Below, one piece after another: positions 1 to 8,630 of a stretch of DNA of 64,000 bases. The stretch's first letter is position 1. The number at the start of each line of letters is the position of its first letter. The notes under the pieces were generated by a model, which saw only the letters and a program-made list of their open reading frames with translations, was not told the DNA's origin and made no database searches. Position numbers and translations under genes: made by a program. The stretch is from Butyrivibrio sp. X503 (GTDB lineage: Bacteria > Bacillota > Clostridia > Lachnospirales > Lachnospiraceae), in NCBI RefSeq assembly GCF_003625475.1, contig NZ_RAIQ01000003.1, positions 62,001-126,000 on the forward strand, in the 5' to 3' direction.

Positions 1-1374
1 GCCGTGCTTATCGTCTCGCACGACAGATATTTCCTTGATAAGATCGTCGGAAAGGTGATCGAGGTCGAGAACACGCTTGTTTCAAGCTTTGTCGGCAACT
101 ACAGCGCCTATTCGGTCAAGAAAGAGCAAAAGAGACTGGCGCAGTGGAGCGCATACATGAAGCAGCAGCAAGAGATCAAGCACCAGGAAGAAGTTATCGC
201 AAAGCTAAAGTCTTTCAACCGCGAGAAGTCAATTAAGCGCGCCGAGAGCCGTGAAAAGATGCTGGAAAAGACGGTTCGTCTGGATAAGCCCATGACGATT
301 GACGATTCCATGAAGATCACGCTTAAGCCCTCTTGCGAGAGCGGAAAAGACGTTCTGGAAGCCGTGAATCTTTCGAAGTCTTTCGGAAGTCAGGAGCTCT
401 TTTCCGGAATTAATTTTGAGATAAAAAAGGGTGAGCACGTTGCGATAATCGGTGACAACGGAACGGGTAAGACGACTCTCCTTAAGATGATAAACGGCCT
501 TGAGAGCATCGACAGCGGCAAGATCACGCTCGGCACCAAGGTCGAGATCGGCTACTACGATCAGGAGCACCACGTTCTTAATGACAGCAAGACTTTGTTT
601 GACGAGCTTCAGGATGCTTATCCGACGCTCAACAATACCGAGATAAGAAACACGCTCGCGGCATTTCTTTTTACCGGAGATGACGTATTCAAAAGAATCG
701 GTGACCTCTCGGGAGGTGAGAAAGGCCGCGTCAGCCTTGCAAAGCTCATGCTCTCCGACGCAAACTTCCTCATCCTCGACGAGCCGACGAACCACTTGGA
801 TATCACGAGTAAAGAGATCCTTGAGTCGGCGATCTCAGGCTACGAGGGAACCGTGCTGTACGTAAGCCACGACAGATATTTCATAAATAAGACTGCGACC
901 AGGATTCTTGACCTTACACGCAAGAGCATGGTCAATTACATCGGAAACTACGACTACTACATCGAGCACGTCGAAGAAAAGATGCAGAACACGTTCGGAA
1001 CAACTGAAACAGGCTCCGGAGCTATCGGAAGTTCCACATCTCCTTCTGCTCCGTGCGCAGCAGGCGCTTCGGCAGCTGCTACCGGTGCTTCTTCTGCTTC
1101 GTCAGGAAATACCGGAAGCTCCGGAAGCGATGACTACAAAGCTCAAAAAGAGGACAAAGCAAGAAGAAAGAAGCTTGAAGCCGCTCTTAAGAAATGCGAG
1201 GACGAAATCGCAAAGTTCGAAGCCAGAGACAGCGAGATCACCGAGGCCCTCTCCGATCCTTCAATCGGCACCGACCTCGCAAAGCTCCGCAAGCTCACCG
1301 ACGAACAAACCGAAATACAAGAAAAGCTCTCCGCACTCTATGATGAGTGGGAAGAGCTATCGAGCATGGCTTAA
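1..1374 (+). CDS. ABC-F family ATPase, C-terminal part (5' end outside window)
   Basis: The frame is open from base 1, so the gene starts upstream. The first visible residues (V-S-H-D-R-Y) are the end of the first ABC domain. Then come a charged inter-domain linker and a complete second ABC domain: Walker A GDNGTGKTTL (about codon 151), signature LSGGEKGRV (about 236), Walker B LILDEPTNHLD and the H-switch SHDRY. After it lies a low-complexity Ala/Ser/Gly/Thr stretch (about codons 335-378) and a charged C-terminal coiled coil of Uup/YdiF type. Twin ABC domains without membrane segments mark ABC-F proteins, soluble ribosome-associated ATPases involved in translation or antibiotic protection. 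Which subfamily this is cannot be decided from the half that is visible. Confidence 0.92.
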   Translation, partial: AVLIVSHDRYFLDKIVGKVIEVENTLVSSFVGNYSAYSVKKEQKRLAQWSAYMKQQQEIKHQEEVIAKLKSFNREKSIKRAESREKMLEKTVRLDKPMTIDDSMKITLKPSCESGKDVLEAVNLSKSFGSQELFSGINFEIKKGEHVAIIGDNGTGKTTLLKMINGLESIDSGKITLGTKVEIGYYDQEHHVLNDSKTLFDELQDAYPTLNNTEIRNTLAAFLFTGDDVFKRIGDLSGGEKGRVSLAKLMLSDANFLILDEPTNHLDITSKEILESAISGYEGTVLYVSHDRYFINKTATRILDLTRKSMVNYIGNYDYYIEHVEEKMQNTFGTTETGSGAIGSSTSPSAPCAAGASAAATGASSASSGNTGSSGSDDYKAQKEDKARRKKLEAALKKCEDEIAKFEARDSEITEALSDPSIGTDLAKLRKLTDEQTEIQEKLSALYDEWEELSSMA

Positions 1375-1404
1375 AACATACTATTCATATATCATTACAC
1401 ATTA

Positions 1405-1446
1405 GCAGTTTGAATATATCCGGTATTGCTGACATATTCAAACTGC
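1405..1446. terminator. Inverted repeat between convergent genes, possible bidirectional terminator
   Basis: A perfect 13-bp inverted repeat (GCAGTTTGAATAT at 1405-1417, ATATTCAAACTGC at 1434-1446) with a 16-nt loop sits between the ABC-F stop and the convergent immunity-like genes. No strong T-run follows on either side, so the terminator role is inferred from position. Confidence 0.5.
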
Positions 1447-1456
1447 CAATTGTCTA

Positions 1457-1614
1457 TTATATATTATGATCAATCTTTCCCATTTTGCCTTCATTCCAGC
1501 TATTCACTGTTAAATCCACCCTTTAGCTTGTAAATATTTATCCGGAATCCGTAATTTAATATCTTGTAAAATCTTATTCCAATCAGCCTCCCAGCTTCTA
1601 ACATCACTTTGCAT
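1457..1614 (-). pseudogene. Small ORF after the 1615 gene, possibly frameshifted
   Basis: The ATG at 1612-1614 directly follows the stop of the upstream gene (TAAATG), which suggests translational coupling. The ORF runs 34 codons to a TAA at 1510-1512 and includes the string RSWEADWNKILQDI. In another frame the same strand continues with TVNSWNEGKMGKIDHNI and stops at 1457-1459. The two pieces could be one short protein broken by a one-base frameshift, or a 34-residue peptide followed by noncoding DNA. The family is not recognised; the setting is the immunity-like cluster. Confidence 0.3.
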
Positions 1615-1950
1615 TTATTTTGTGACCATTTTTTCCAATACTTGCCCATTATTAATATCAATCATAATACTCAGACCAAAAAAAGTTACAACTTCCAAGC
1701 AATTATCATTCACCTTTCCAATTGATACTACGGTTTGCGGGGGCAGCGTATCAATAATATCTTCAATATTCCAATTATAATCCCCATAATTATCATAACA
1801 ATATAGATTATTGGTTGGATTATCTTTAGTATATTCTGTCATTACTATAATCCTTCTATCGAACTCCATAACTTCTTCTATTTTTTCATTAAACGAAATA
1901 GCTTTATCATTTATAAATATAGTATTCTGTTCGTATTTATATTTTCCCAT
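1615..1950 (-). CDS. Hypothetical protein, immunity-cluster member
   Basis: This 111-residue protein has no signal peptide or membrane segment. It is rich in Ile, Asn and Asp, with predicted alternating strands (for example VVSIGKVNDNCLEVVTFFG and LSIMIDINNGQVLEKMV at the end). I recognise no family. It lies 18 bp after the lipoprotein gene, in the same orientation, within an AT-rich run of small genes typical of polymorphic-toxin immunity arrays. A role as an immunity protein is inferred from context only. No strong ribosome binding site precedes the ATG. Confidence 0.6.
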   Translation of the reverse strand: MGKYKYEQNTIFINDKAISFNEKIEEVMEFDRRIIVMTEYTKDNPTNNLYCYDNYGDYNWNIEDIIDTLPPQTVVSIGKVNDNCLEVVTFFGLSIMIDINNGQVLEKMVTK

Positions 1951-1968
1951 ATCAATTACTTATTATCC

Positions 1969-2382
1969 TTATTCTTTGACTAAAGAAAAATACAATTCTT
2001 CAATATCCTTATCATTCTTTTTTCTCGGAGACTCATATATAACAAAACTGGCTTCATAATAAGCTCCTGGATCTATGTAGTACTTTGATTCTTCATCCCA
2101 ATATTTATACGCGGTATTGCTTTTATCTATATCACTCACGCAAAATCTACCGCCTTCTAAATCTTCCACAGTCATCTCAAAATCAGTCTCATCCCAGTTA
2201 TCGATCAAAGAAAGCACTTCCTGACCGCTCACCGGTCCTTGCAAATACTTATCGTACTTCTCCTTAGCCGCCGCATACCTTTCCTCAAAGTCCGCACCAC
2301 CAGCGGAGGAAAAGGTACAGCCGGATAAAATTACGGACAGTAATAAAACTGTGATAATAAATAGGTTTGGTTTATTTCTCAT
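1969..2382 (-). CDS. Small putative lipoprotein
   Basis: This 137-residue protein begins with a lipoprotein signal: MRNK, a hydrophobic stretch, then lipobox LSGC with Cys22. It should be lipid-anchored on the outer face of the membrane. The start at 2382 is chosen because it opens directly on the signal peptide; a longer frame reaches 2418 but adds a hydrophilic leader. It overlaps the end of the DUF2625 gene by 11 bp, so the two are probably translated together. The mature part is acidic, rich in Tyr and Asp, and matches no family I know. A surface immunity or adaptor role is speculative. Confidence 0.7.
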   Translation of the reverse strand: MRNKPNLFIITVLLLSVILSGCTFSSAGGADFEERYAAAKEKYDKYLQGPVSGQEVLSLIDNWDETDFEMTVEDLEGGRFCVSDIDKSNTAYKYWDEESKYYIDPGAYYEASFVIYESPRKKNDKDIEELYFSLVKE

Positions 2383-3010
2383 CGTAAATATCCTCAAATA
2401 ATCTTTTCTCGTTCTCAAAATTCAAAGCGACCAGTTCATCAAACGGAACTGCTTTCTTATCGGCATTATCAATGATGCACTCATTTGCCCATAAGAACGG
2501 ATATATCAATATCCCTTGGTCAAAGCCTACTTCTTTAGCGTCTTTTTTCCAACCGTTCCATCTCATAGTTTCATAAAATTCATCTATGTTTCCTTGCAAT
2601 GCCCAAGAAAAGAACTCACTGTACTTCATTTCAAGGCATTCCCACTCAAGAGTGTCCGGTGCAAAATACCAGATACTGTTTGCCTCATCTTCAAATCTAT
2701 TTATATTGATAGCAAACAATCCTCCGACAATATCGGATGCAACAACAAATAATCCGGTCATTTCATGAGAAGCTCCAAATTCCTTGTTGTAATGACTTAT
2801 TCCGATATTATCCTTTGTTTGACCAAATATCCGGATCCAGTCGTCTATAACGATCCCGCCGGTGTTGCATACAATCTCATATAGCAGTGATTTCTCAGGG
2901 ATATTTAAATCAAAACATTCTTCTCTACCGGTCTTTTCATCTCCTTCGAGCAGTTTTACATCCCTATTACTTTCTCCGATGAATGTCATTATCTCTTGCC
3001 AATTAGCCAT
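2372..3010 (-). CDS. DUF2625 family protein
   Basis: This 212-residue protein follows the DUF2625 pattern: NTGGIVIDDWIRIFGQ near residue 65, a VASDIVGGLFAININ block, YFAPDTLEWE, then SEFFSWALQGNIDEFYETM and RWNGW. The family is cytosolic and of unknown function, and is often found as an orphan or immunity-like gene beside toxins. No signal peptide is present. It sits in a co-directional series of small AT-rich genes and overlaps the following lipoprotein gene. The family call is firm; an immunity role is inferred from the setting. Confidence 0.8.
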   Translation of the reverse strand: MANWQEIMTFIGESNRDVKLLEGDEKTGREECFDLNIPEKSLLYEIVCNTGGIVIDDWIRIFGQTKDNIGISHYNKEFGASHEMTGLFVVASDIVGGLFAININRFEDEANSIWYFAPDTLEWECLEMKYSEFFSWALQGNIDEFYETMRWNGWKKDAKEVGFDQGILIYPFLWANECIIDNADKKAVPFDELVALNFENEKRLFEDIYDEK

Positions 3011-3038
3011 AGTCAGTCCTGCAATTCCACGTCTTCTA

Positions 3039-3590
3039 TTATTTCATCCAATCAATAAAAGCGATAAAGTCTTTTACCAGCTCTTCTCCATTAGCTTCAA
3101 TATTCTGCTCTGCTATCTCGTCATAATATTCAAGTTCATGGATAAGGATTGGAAGCTCTTTTCCAAATTTAGCAGTAAGAACCTTCTCTTCATGTATTTC
3201 TTTTACAACATATATCAAAAGTTTAATGAACGATTCAGTGATCTCTTCATCATTTTCTTCAGCCTCTTCTGTATATTCATAATCAAGATTCTCATGATAT
3301 TCAAGCCCCTGATCTATAATCCAATTTTTCACTATTTCAGCCGTATCATCAAAGCCAAATCTAAGCTCTTCATTTTGTAACCAATACGCATAGTTCCATC
3401 TGAATTCTATATCAGATACTCCTGAATCCTTTTGAGTAATCCTACTTTCTGTATTATATCCAAGTGTAACTGTGGGTTTCGAGGGATTGTCACCATCATC
3501 ATAAACGAACAACGATACAGCATAAATATCAGTATCTGTCCATGTTTTAATGCTATCAATTATTTCTTTTTTTAATAATTCTTTCATCAT
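3039..3590 (-). CDS. Hypothetical immunity-like protein
   Basis: This acidic soluble protein of about 183 residues has a conserved-looking core: SLFVYDDGDNP, TLGYNTES, FRWNYAYWLQNEELRFG and, near the end, ELPILIHELEYYDEIAEQN. The pattern resembles hypothetical proteins seen beside contact-dependent or polymorphic toxins, but I cannot name the family with confidence. The start is taken at the ATG ending at 3590; the frame reaches a TTG three bases further up. The stop of the preceding gene lies only 4 bp before this start, so the genes are probably coupled. Confidence 0.65.
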   Translation of the reverse strand: MMKELLKKEIIDSIKTWTDTDIYAVSLFVYDDGDNPSKPTVTLGYNTESRITQKDSGVSDIEFRWNYAYWLQNEELRFGFDDTAEIVKNWIIDQGLEYHENLDYEYTEEAEENDEEITESFIKLLIYVVKEIHEEKVLTAKFGKELPILIHELEYYDEIAEQNIEANGEELVKDFIAFIDWMK

Positions 3591-3594
3591 CAAC

Positions 3595-4125
3595 CTATTC
3601 TATTTCTTCATTTCCGTAGTAGTCTTCATCTGCTTCGACAACATTTACCATAATTGCACTATTTACATAATCATCTAAAGAATCCAATTCGTAATGAAAA
3701 CTATCCTCGCCTCTGTAGGTGTAATACATTATCCTAACTGTTTTCACATCTGTGTCAGCAATAGTACTGACGCTTATAATAATATGAAACTCTTCATCCG
3801 GAAATAATGCATGAAATTTATATCCCCAAAGTTCAACGATATCAAATGCTAATCTCAAACTTTGTTCATAGGTTATTCCATCGAAATAACTTCCAATCAA
3901 AAATTCGCTCTGCCCCCATTCAAATTCAGATAATTCATCATAATCATAATAATCTAACGTTTCTTCAGATTCCCTTTCTCGATCATCAATTTTCAAAAAA
4001 ATACCATCTTGAACTTTATATATAGTTGGATTGATCACAGAAAGCTTTCCAGTAAAATCAAAGGTATTATCCATATCCTTTATTTTTAAGTATTCTTCTT
4101 GCATGCGCGTGTTCATTATTATCAT
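3595..4125 (-). CDS. Hypothetical protein, paralogue of the 4170-4664 product
   Basis: This acidic protein of 176 residues has no signal peptide. It shares a pattern with the neighbouring 164-residue product: LRLAFDIVELWGYKF then FPDEEFHIIIS, a V-R block, a G-E-D/E-S-[FW] segment, and a D-[SN]-L-[DE]-[DE]-Y near the end before a final valine-rich strand. This suggests a local duplication. The family is unknown to me. A pair of diverged paralogues beside a toxin-like relic fits an immunity family that expanded with changing toxins. The start has only a weak ribosome binding site, and internal ATGs at codons 4 and 8 are alternatives. Confidence 0.65.
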   Translation of the reverse strand: MIIMNTRMQEEYLKIKDMDNTFDFTGKLSVINPTIYKVQDGIFLKIDDRERESEETLDYYDYDELSEFEWGQSEFLIGSYFDGITYEQSLRLAFDIVELWGYKFHALFPDEEFHIIISVSTIADTDVKTVRIMYYTYRGEDSFHYELDSLDDYVNSAIMVNVVEADEDYYGNEEIE

Positions 4126-4169
4126 AAAAAATCATTCCCATATTAGCGATTCATATATTGTTTTTATAG

Positions 4170-4664
4170 CTATTCAGAAATTCCACATTGTACAATCCTG
4201 ACTAATATCGCGCTTTTATACTCTTCAAGATTATCTTCATCGAGCCAGCTCTCTTCACCTTCATGAAATTTGTGAAACCTCAGAGAAATATCACCTTCAG
4301 AATCATCTATAATGATATGGAATTCTTCGTTAGGAAAAGATGTCTTTAATTTACTTTCCCACATTTCAGAAATAATAAATGCAAGTTTTAACATGCTTAA
4401 TTCATCTAAATCATCGAAATAATCTTGAATTCTCAATTCACTGCATCCTGCCTCATATACAGTAGCAGAATAATGTAAATCCAATATTCTTTCCGGATTG
4501 AGATTAGTTATTTTTTCCTCATCTCCTTTTCTCATCAGATAAAAACCTTGCACCTCATAAAAATCAGGCCAAAGGACTGATAATTCTCCTTTTATCCTAA
4601 GATTACTTTCATTTTCTATGATTTTTTCTATTTTGTCTTGCATTAGATGGTTATACTTTATCAT
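4170..4664 (-). CDS. Hypothetical protein, first gene of the immunity-like cluster
   Basis: This 164-residue acidic protein is a paralogue of the next gene. Shared landmarks are LKLAFIISEMWESKL, FPNEEFHIIID, a GEESW segment and EEYKSAILVRIVQ. It lies about 30 bp after the stop of the toxin-like relic at 4695-4889 on the same strand, the usual place for the cognate immunity gene of a polymorphic toxin. GGAGGAG lies upstream of the ATG with a long spacer. Function is inferred from position; no motif proves it. Confidence 0.65.
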   Translation of the reverse strand: MIKYNHLMQDKIEKIIENESNLRIKGELSVLWPDFYEVQGFYLMRKGDEEKITNLNPERILDLHYSATVYEAGCSELRIQDYFDDLDELSMLKLAFIISEMWESKLKTSFPNEEFHIIIDDSEGDISLRFHKFHEGEESWLDEDNLEEYKSAILVRIVQCGISE

Positions 4665-4694
4665 TTTATTTTTGTCTCCTCCGTTGCAATTCTT

Positions 4695-4889
4695 CTAATG
4701 AAAAAAAGGTTGTTCACCCAAAAGCCTTAATCCCCTGTCAATTGCACGTTGCACTTCTGGATCCTGTAACATTCTTTGTATAGCGGGTGCGGCTTTTTCA
4801 CCAGTCTTATATATATACAAAGCTCCGGTAATTACATCAAAAATATACTTCTCTCCATCAGGGCCATGGTAATGTATATTACCTGGTAT
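4695..4889 (-). pseudogene. C-terminal relic of a toxin-like protein
   Basis: On the minus strand a 64-codon open stretch begins right after an in-frame TGA and ends at a TAG (4695-4697). It reads IPGNIHYHGPDGEKYIFDV, then ITGALYIYKTGEKAAPAIQR, and closes with DRGLRLLGEQPFFH. It has no usable start or ribosome binding site. The His- and Gly-rich opening and the position just before a run of immunity-like genes suggest the detached C-terminal domain of a secreted polymorphic toxin. The expected N-terminal delivery part is absent: the DNA upstream belongs to a glycosyltransferase gene. The toxin assignment is inference; the open, protein-like stretch is seen directly. Confidence 0.5.
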
Positions 4890-4931
4890 TCATGTGCAAT
4901 GCACACAGTCTTAAACAAGCATACGTCATAT

Positions 4932-6803
4932 TTACTTATACACGATCACATACCCGCCAACCTGCTCGGCATTATAGCCATTTGGAAGGTCGCCGAGTGC
5001 ATCTTTTTCCGCGATGCTAAGAACAAAGATATCGTCGCCGTAGTTTGCTTCAATAACATCTGCTCCGACCTCGGTGCCTGCATCCGCGGACTCGTCGTCC
5101 GAAACGACCGCGAGCACATCTTCGGGGAGTCCGAATACGAAATTGCCGTAGCTTGCGGCCACTCTGAATTCATCTTCGGGATCTTTGTAAACAACGGTGT
5201 TGTGGAAGTCCACGGGTGAATAATTCGTATAGTAAAGTGCGAGCATGAACGGCGAAGAAAGGCCGTCGTAAGTTGAGTATACGGTTCTATCATCTCCTGC
5301 GATCTCATAGGCTCTTACCATCGCATCTCCGTAGCCGGGCATAAATACGTCCGCCGCTTTATTCGTAAAGTCGGTAAAATAATCTTTTGAAAAAGAAATC
5401 GCGGCAAGAAGCACAACTACGCACAGGGCATAAAAGCACTTGCGTACGTTCTTGTATATATACTCCGCTCCCTTTACAAAATAAAAGATAAGCGGAAGGT
5501 ACATCATTACCATTCTGCTGGCGTCCGCTTTGATCGCGATCGCCATGACAAAGCATGAAATCAAAAGCGTTGACCAAACGGCGTTCATAGCGTATGAAAC
5601 ATTGACGTCGCCATCGACTACATCGGCATCCTCAGCCGTGCTGCCATCTCCTGTATCTTTCTCGCCGCGTGCAAACAATTTTTTTACCCCGATAGCGATT
5701 CCAATAAACACGATCGGGAACGTGAACACATAGAGCATCCAGTAGCCGGGATAGAAATGGCAAAGCATCTCATGCCTGTCTCCTATCGTAAGCGCGATCA
5801 AAAGAGTCTTTGCATTCTCAATGAGCTGACCAAAGAAGCCGGTCCCCGGTGTTAGGAACACCTCTCCGGTTCTTGATGCCGTGAATTTATTGATACAAAA
5901 ATGCTCCGTTATGATCTCGGGAAGTCCAAGGTAATTTACCGCGTAAAAGACAAATAACGGCGCAAAAACGACCATGAAAGTAACGCCCGAAGCAATTAGC
6001 TGCTTGATATTCAAAACCTTTTTTCTAAGGCAAATAATGCAGATTAAAAGTAAGTGCAGCGGAACAACAATCGTTGCCGAACCGTAGCTGTACATGCATA
6101 TTGAGTACATGCCGGCGCTCAAACAGTAGAACAACGTGCTGTTTCTTTTTATTCCGAGCATAAAAAGATAAACAGCAAGTCCAAGCGTAAACGGCATAAT
6201 ATTGCTGTCAAGCGTCCATCTGGAAAGGATCACGTGCCACGGGCATACCGCAAGAAAAGCGGTTCCGAAAAGACTGATCTCGTTTGAGTAAGCTCTTTTA
6301 GCCGTAAATTCTTTTAAAATAAAGAAAAACAAAGCAACCGTCAGGATGCCGCAGATTGCAGGAATCATGCGGAGTTTAACGATGCCCGTTCCGAACAGTT
6401 TAATTGAAAGCACATTGAGATAGATAAGAAGCGGGCTTCCGCCGCCGGGTCCCCAAGTGATGGGATATACGGGATATGCGTAGCCGTTGCGGTCGATACC
6501 GAACTTTGCGATAGCATACGCATCATAACCGATGGAAGCCTCGTCGGGTGCAAGTCCCAGCGGTATGCTTCCGAGTTTAAAAAGTCTTAAGAAGGATGCG
6601 ATGACGAGGATAAGAGCGAGGATAATATATGTCGTCCTATTTGACAAGGAACTTCTGCTCTCACTTCGTTCGCCGGAAGGCTTAGCCTTGTTCAAAAAAC
6701 CAATGCCATTGCCACTTCTTTTTTTATGCACGATAAAAGCTGCCGCGCCCATAAAGGCGCAGGCAGCCGTAGCTATACAATTGTATATGTCAATTATTCT
6801 CAT
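4932..6803 (-). CDS. GT-C type membrane glycosyltransferase (GT39/ArnT-like)
   Basis: This 623-residue multi-pass protein has about eleven hydrophobic segments. After the second segment comes LGLAPDEASIGYDAYAI, whose D-E pair matches the catalytic acidic motif in the first extracytoplasmic loop of GT-C enzymes (protein O-mannosyltransferases, ArnT). WGPGGGSPLLIYLN follows, as in the same superfamily. Such enzymes take sugar from a polyprenyl-phosphate donor and attach it to protein, lipid or cell-wall glycan outside the membrane. The acceptor is unknown. The start is the ATG at 6803, with GGGA just upstream; the frame extends to a TTG at 6815. The DUF5722 gene lies close upstream on the same strand, perhaps in one transcript. 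Confidence 0.8.
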   Translation of the reverse strand: MRIIDIYNCIATAACAFMGAAAFIVHKKRSGNGIGFLNKAKPSGERSESRSSLSNRTTYIILALILVIASFLRLFKLGSIPLGLAPDEASIGYDAYAIAKFGIDRNGYAYPVYPITWGPGGGSPLLIYLNVLSIKLFGTGIVKLRMIPAICGILTVALFFFILKEFTAKRAYSNEISLFGTAFLAVCPWHVILSRWTLDSNIMPFTLGLAVYLFMLGIKRNSTLFYCLSAGMYSICMYSYGSATIVVPLHLLLICIICLRKKVLNIKQLIASGVTFMVVFAPLFVFYAVNYLGLPEIITEHFCINKFTASRTGEVFLTPGTGFFGQLIENAKTLLIALTIGDRHEMLCHFYPGYWMLYVFTFPIVFIGIAIGVKKLFARGEKDTGDGSTAEDADVVDGDVNVSYAMNAVWSTLLISCFVMAIAIKADASRMVMMYLPLIFYFVKGAEYIYKNVRKCFYALCVVVLLAAISFSKDYFTDFTNKAADVFMPGYGDAMVRAYEIAGDDRTVYSTYDGLSSPFMLALYYTNYSPVDFHNTVVYKDPEDEFRVAASYGNFVFGLPEDVLAVVSDDESADAGTEVGADVIEANYGDDIFVLSIAEKDALGDLPNGYNAEQVGGYVIVYK

Positions 6804-6865
6804 ATTTTTTCCCAACGCTTATCATTCATACCGGATCCACGCCGATCAAACGATAATCTCCGCTA

Positions 6866-8476
6866 TCATCTGGCATTCATTGCCGCATTCCAATCCGGAA
6901 TTCCCATGATGGCTGCCGAGCGCTGAACATACGCGCCCGCGTTGGCGCCGTTCATCTGCTGATAGAACTCGAACGCAAGCTTTCTCGTGCCGTCCTGACC
7001 TGTAAGTCCAACCGACAATCCCTGCGCAACCTCAACGGGATAATCCGTCTGTCTATTAAAGACTATCATATTTATGTAACGATTGGTAGCCGCTCTTTGA
7101 TAAGCGTAAACAATCGCTGCAGCCTGAGCCTCGTCGCCCTGCGTTGATGAGTATCCAACCTCTGTCAAAAGAATCGGCCTTACCGCGCCCTTTGTGTTTC
7201 TCATTCCGGGCTGGCACATGAAGTCGGTAAGCTGCTCGATGTTTTCCATAGAAAGATAAGGAGTATCGATCGTATGCTGGATCATAGCCGCAGCCTTCTC
7301 GCTCTTTGGTGTCCAGAAGCTTGTCCAGTTCATAGGATAATTGTAAGGATGCTCAGCGAGCGCCCAGTCAAAGTTACCCTGAGAAGTAATGATACCGTTC
7401 ATAACCTCAAGCATGCTTCTTGCCGAGAAATATGAAGGATTGTTGATTGCTGTCCAGTTCTGGTCAAAACTTGCGCAAACATAAGCATTGGCGTTCTTAC
7501 TGCGGATCGCAGTGTAGCAAACTCTAAGCGCATCAGCGTAAAGCTGCGCGTACTGCGCCTCATCGGAAACATTGGTGTGATTCCAGATATTCTTGGCGTT
7601 GACCTCGTTACCGACAACCCAGTTGTCGACCTGTCCGAAACCGTTCTGACCGTTATATCTGTAAGCAAGATAAGTCACAACAGCCTCGAGGTTCTCAAGT
7701 CCCACATCATCAGAAGTGTTCATCATGTAATAATTACCGCTTCCGCCTCTTGAGAAAGGTGAGATCATGAATTCCTCGCCGGGCACTGCCGGGTTCAAAA
7801 GAACTATCGTAACACCCATACCCTGCTGAGTACTTGTTCTTATCGCATGGTCATACTGACTAAGATATGCGGAATCGTAGTTGTATGTCTTTCCGTTATA
7901 CTCGAAAACAACGCCCCCGTTTCCACCGATAACGTCCTCAAGATTGATGTTGTAAGCAGCCTGCTGAACTCCAAGCTGAGAAGCCTCTGTGTTGCCGTTA
8001 CCAATCTTGGCGCCGTCAAGGATAAGGCCCTTTTTACCGTTATTCTTTCTTGCAGGTGATCCTACCGCCAGTACCTCGGGATTGGAGATGTAGCGCACTC
8101 CGGAAACAGGAACAAAAGCTCCGCCCTGAAGAACGGCCACCTGGAACTTGTCGTATAAATGGCATGAAGTTGTCTTGTTCTCAAGGTTAAAAGAGAACTG
8201 CACCTGTGTTCCCATTGGAACCGAAGCCACAGGTGAACCCGCAGGGCCCGGCTGATATACTTTTTCCGCAAAAAGATAGAACTTACCATCGTCACTGTCA
8301 GGAAGTTCCTGAGCTGATGCGGTTACTATAACTTTTTCACCCGAAATCTGTGCTGAACCTACATTTACCTGTCCTAAGCCTGCCGCCTTTGCATCGATCG
8401 CAAAAGGAGAAAAGCCACCAATAAGCAATGCACTTAACGCAATGCCACAAAGTGTTGAAAAGATTTTCTTTGTCAT
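6866..8476 (-). CDS. Secreted DUF5722 family protein, glycoside-hydrolase-like
   Basis: This 536-residue protein has a signal peptide (MTKKIF, hydrophobic core, cleavage near AKA-AG), a beta-rich N-terminal part and a TIM-barrel-like region. VVGNEVNAKNIW (Glu near 290) and LLTEVGYSS (Glu near 437) sit where clan GH-A hydrolases carry the acid/base and nucleophile. The overall pattern is that of DUF5722, a secreted family in Lachnospiraceae and Bacteroidetes. Extracellular glycan cleavage is likely but the substrate is unknown. GAGGGG precedes the ATG. The following gene on the strand encodes a GT-C glycosyltransferase, so a shared role in surface glycan handling is possible. Confidence 0.8.
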   Translation of the reverse strand: MTKKIFSTLCGIALSALLIGGFSPFAIDAKAAGLGQVNVGSAQISGEKVIVTASAQELPDSDDGKFYLFAEKVYQPGPAGSPVASVPMGTQVQFSFNLENKTTSCHLYDKFQVAVLQGGAFVPVSGVRYISNPEVLAVGSPARKNNGKKGLILDGAKIGNGNTEASQLGVQQAAYNINLEDVIGGNGGVVFEYNGKTYNYDSAYLSQYDHAIRTSTQQGMGVTIVLLNPAVPGEEFMISPFSRGGSGNYYMMNTSDDVGLENLEAVVTYLAYRYNGQNGFGQVDNWVVGNEVNAKNIWNHTNVSDEAQYAQLYADALRVCYTAIRSKNANAYVCASFDQNWTAINNPSYFSARSMLEVMNGIITSQGNFDWALAEHPYNYPMNWTSFWTPKSEKAAAMIQHTIDTPYLSMENIEQLTDFMCQPGMRNTKGAVRPILLTEVGYSSTQGDEAQAAAIVYAYQRAATNRYINMIVFNRQTDYPVEVAQGLSVGLTGQDGTRKLAFEFYQQMNGANAGAYVQRSAAIMGIPDWNAAMNAR

Positions 8477-8534
8477 AAAAGACCCCTCTAAAATTTAATA
8501 TTTATCGCATTTCGCGACATGAGCAAAAATATAT

Positions 8535-8562
8535 AGGTGTCAAAATTTGGTTTTGGCACCTA
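8535..8562 (-). terminator. Probable terminator after truA
   Basis: An imperfect hairpin (AGGTGTCAAAA / TTTTGGCACCT around TTTGG) lies about 70 bp after the truA stop. Read on the minus strand it is followed by an AT-rich tract with TTTTT. Confidence 0.5.
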
Positions 8563-8630
8563 CACCATTTTAAATATGAAGCCTAAATAAATCAACAAAT
8601 ATGTACAAGAATTAATATAATGTTTACATT

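Noticed and set aside
229..795. 188-codon minus-strand ORF at the left end
   Set aside because: Antisense to the ABC-F gene, which has all its ATPase motifs in the plus frame.
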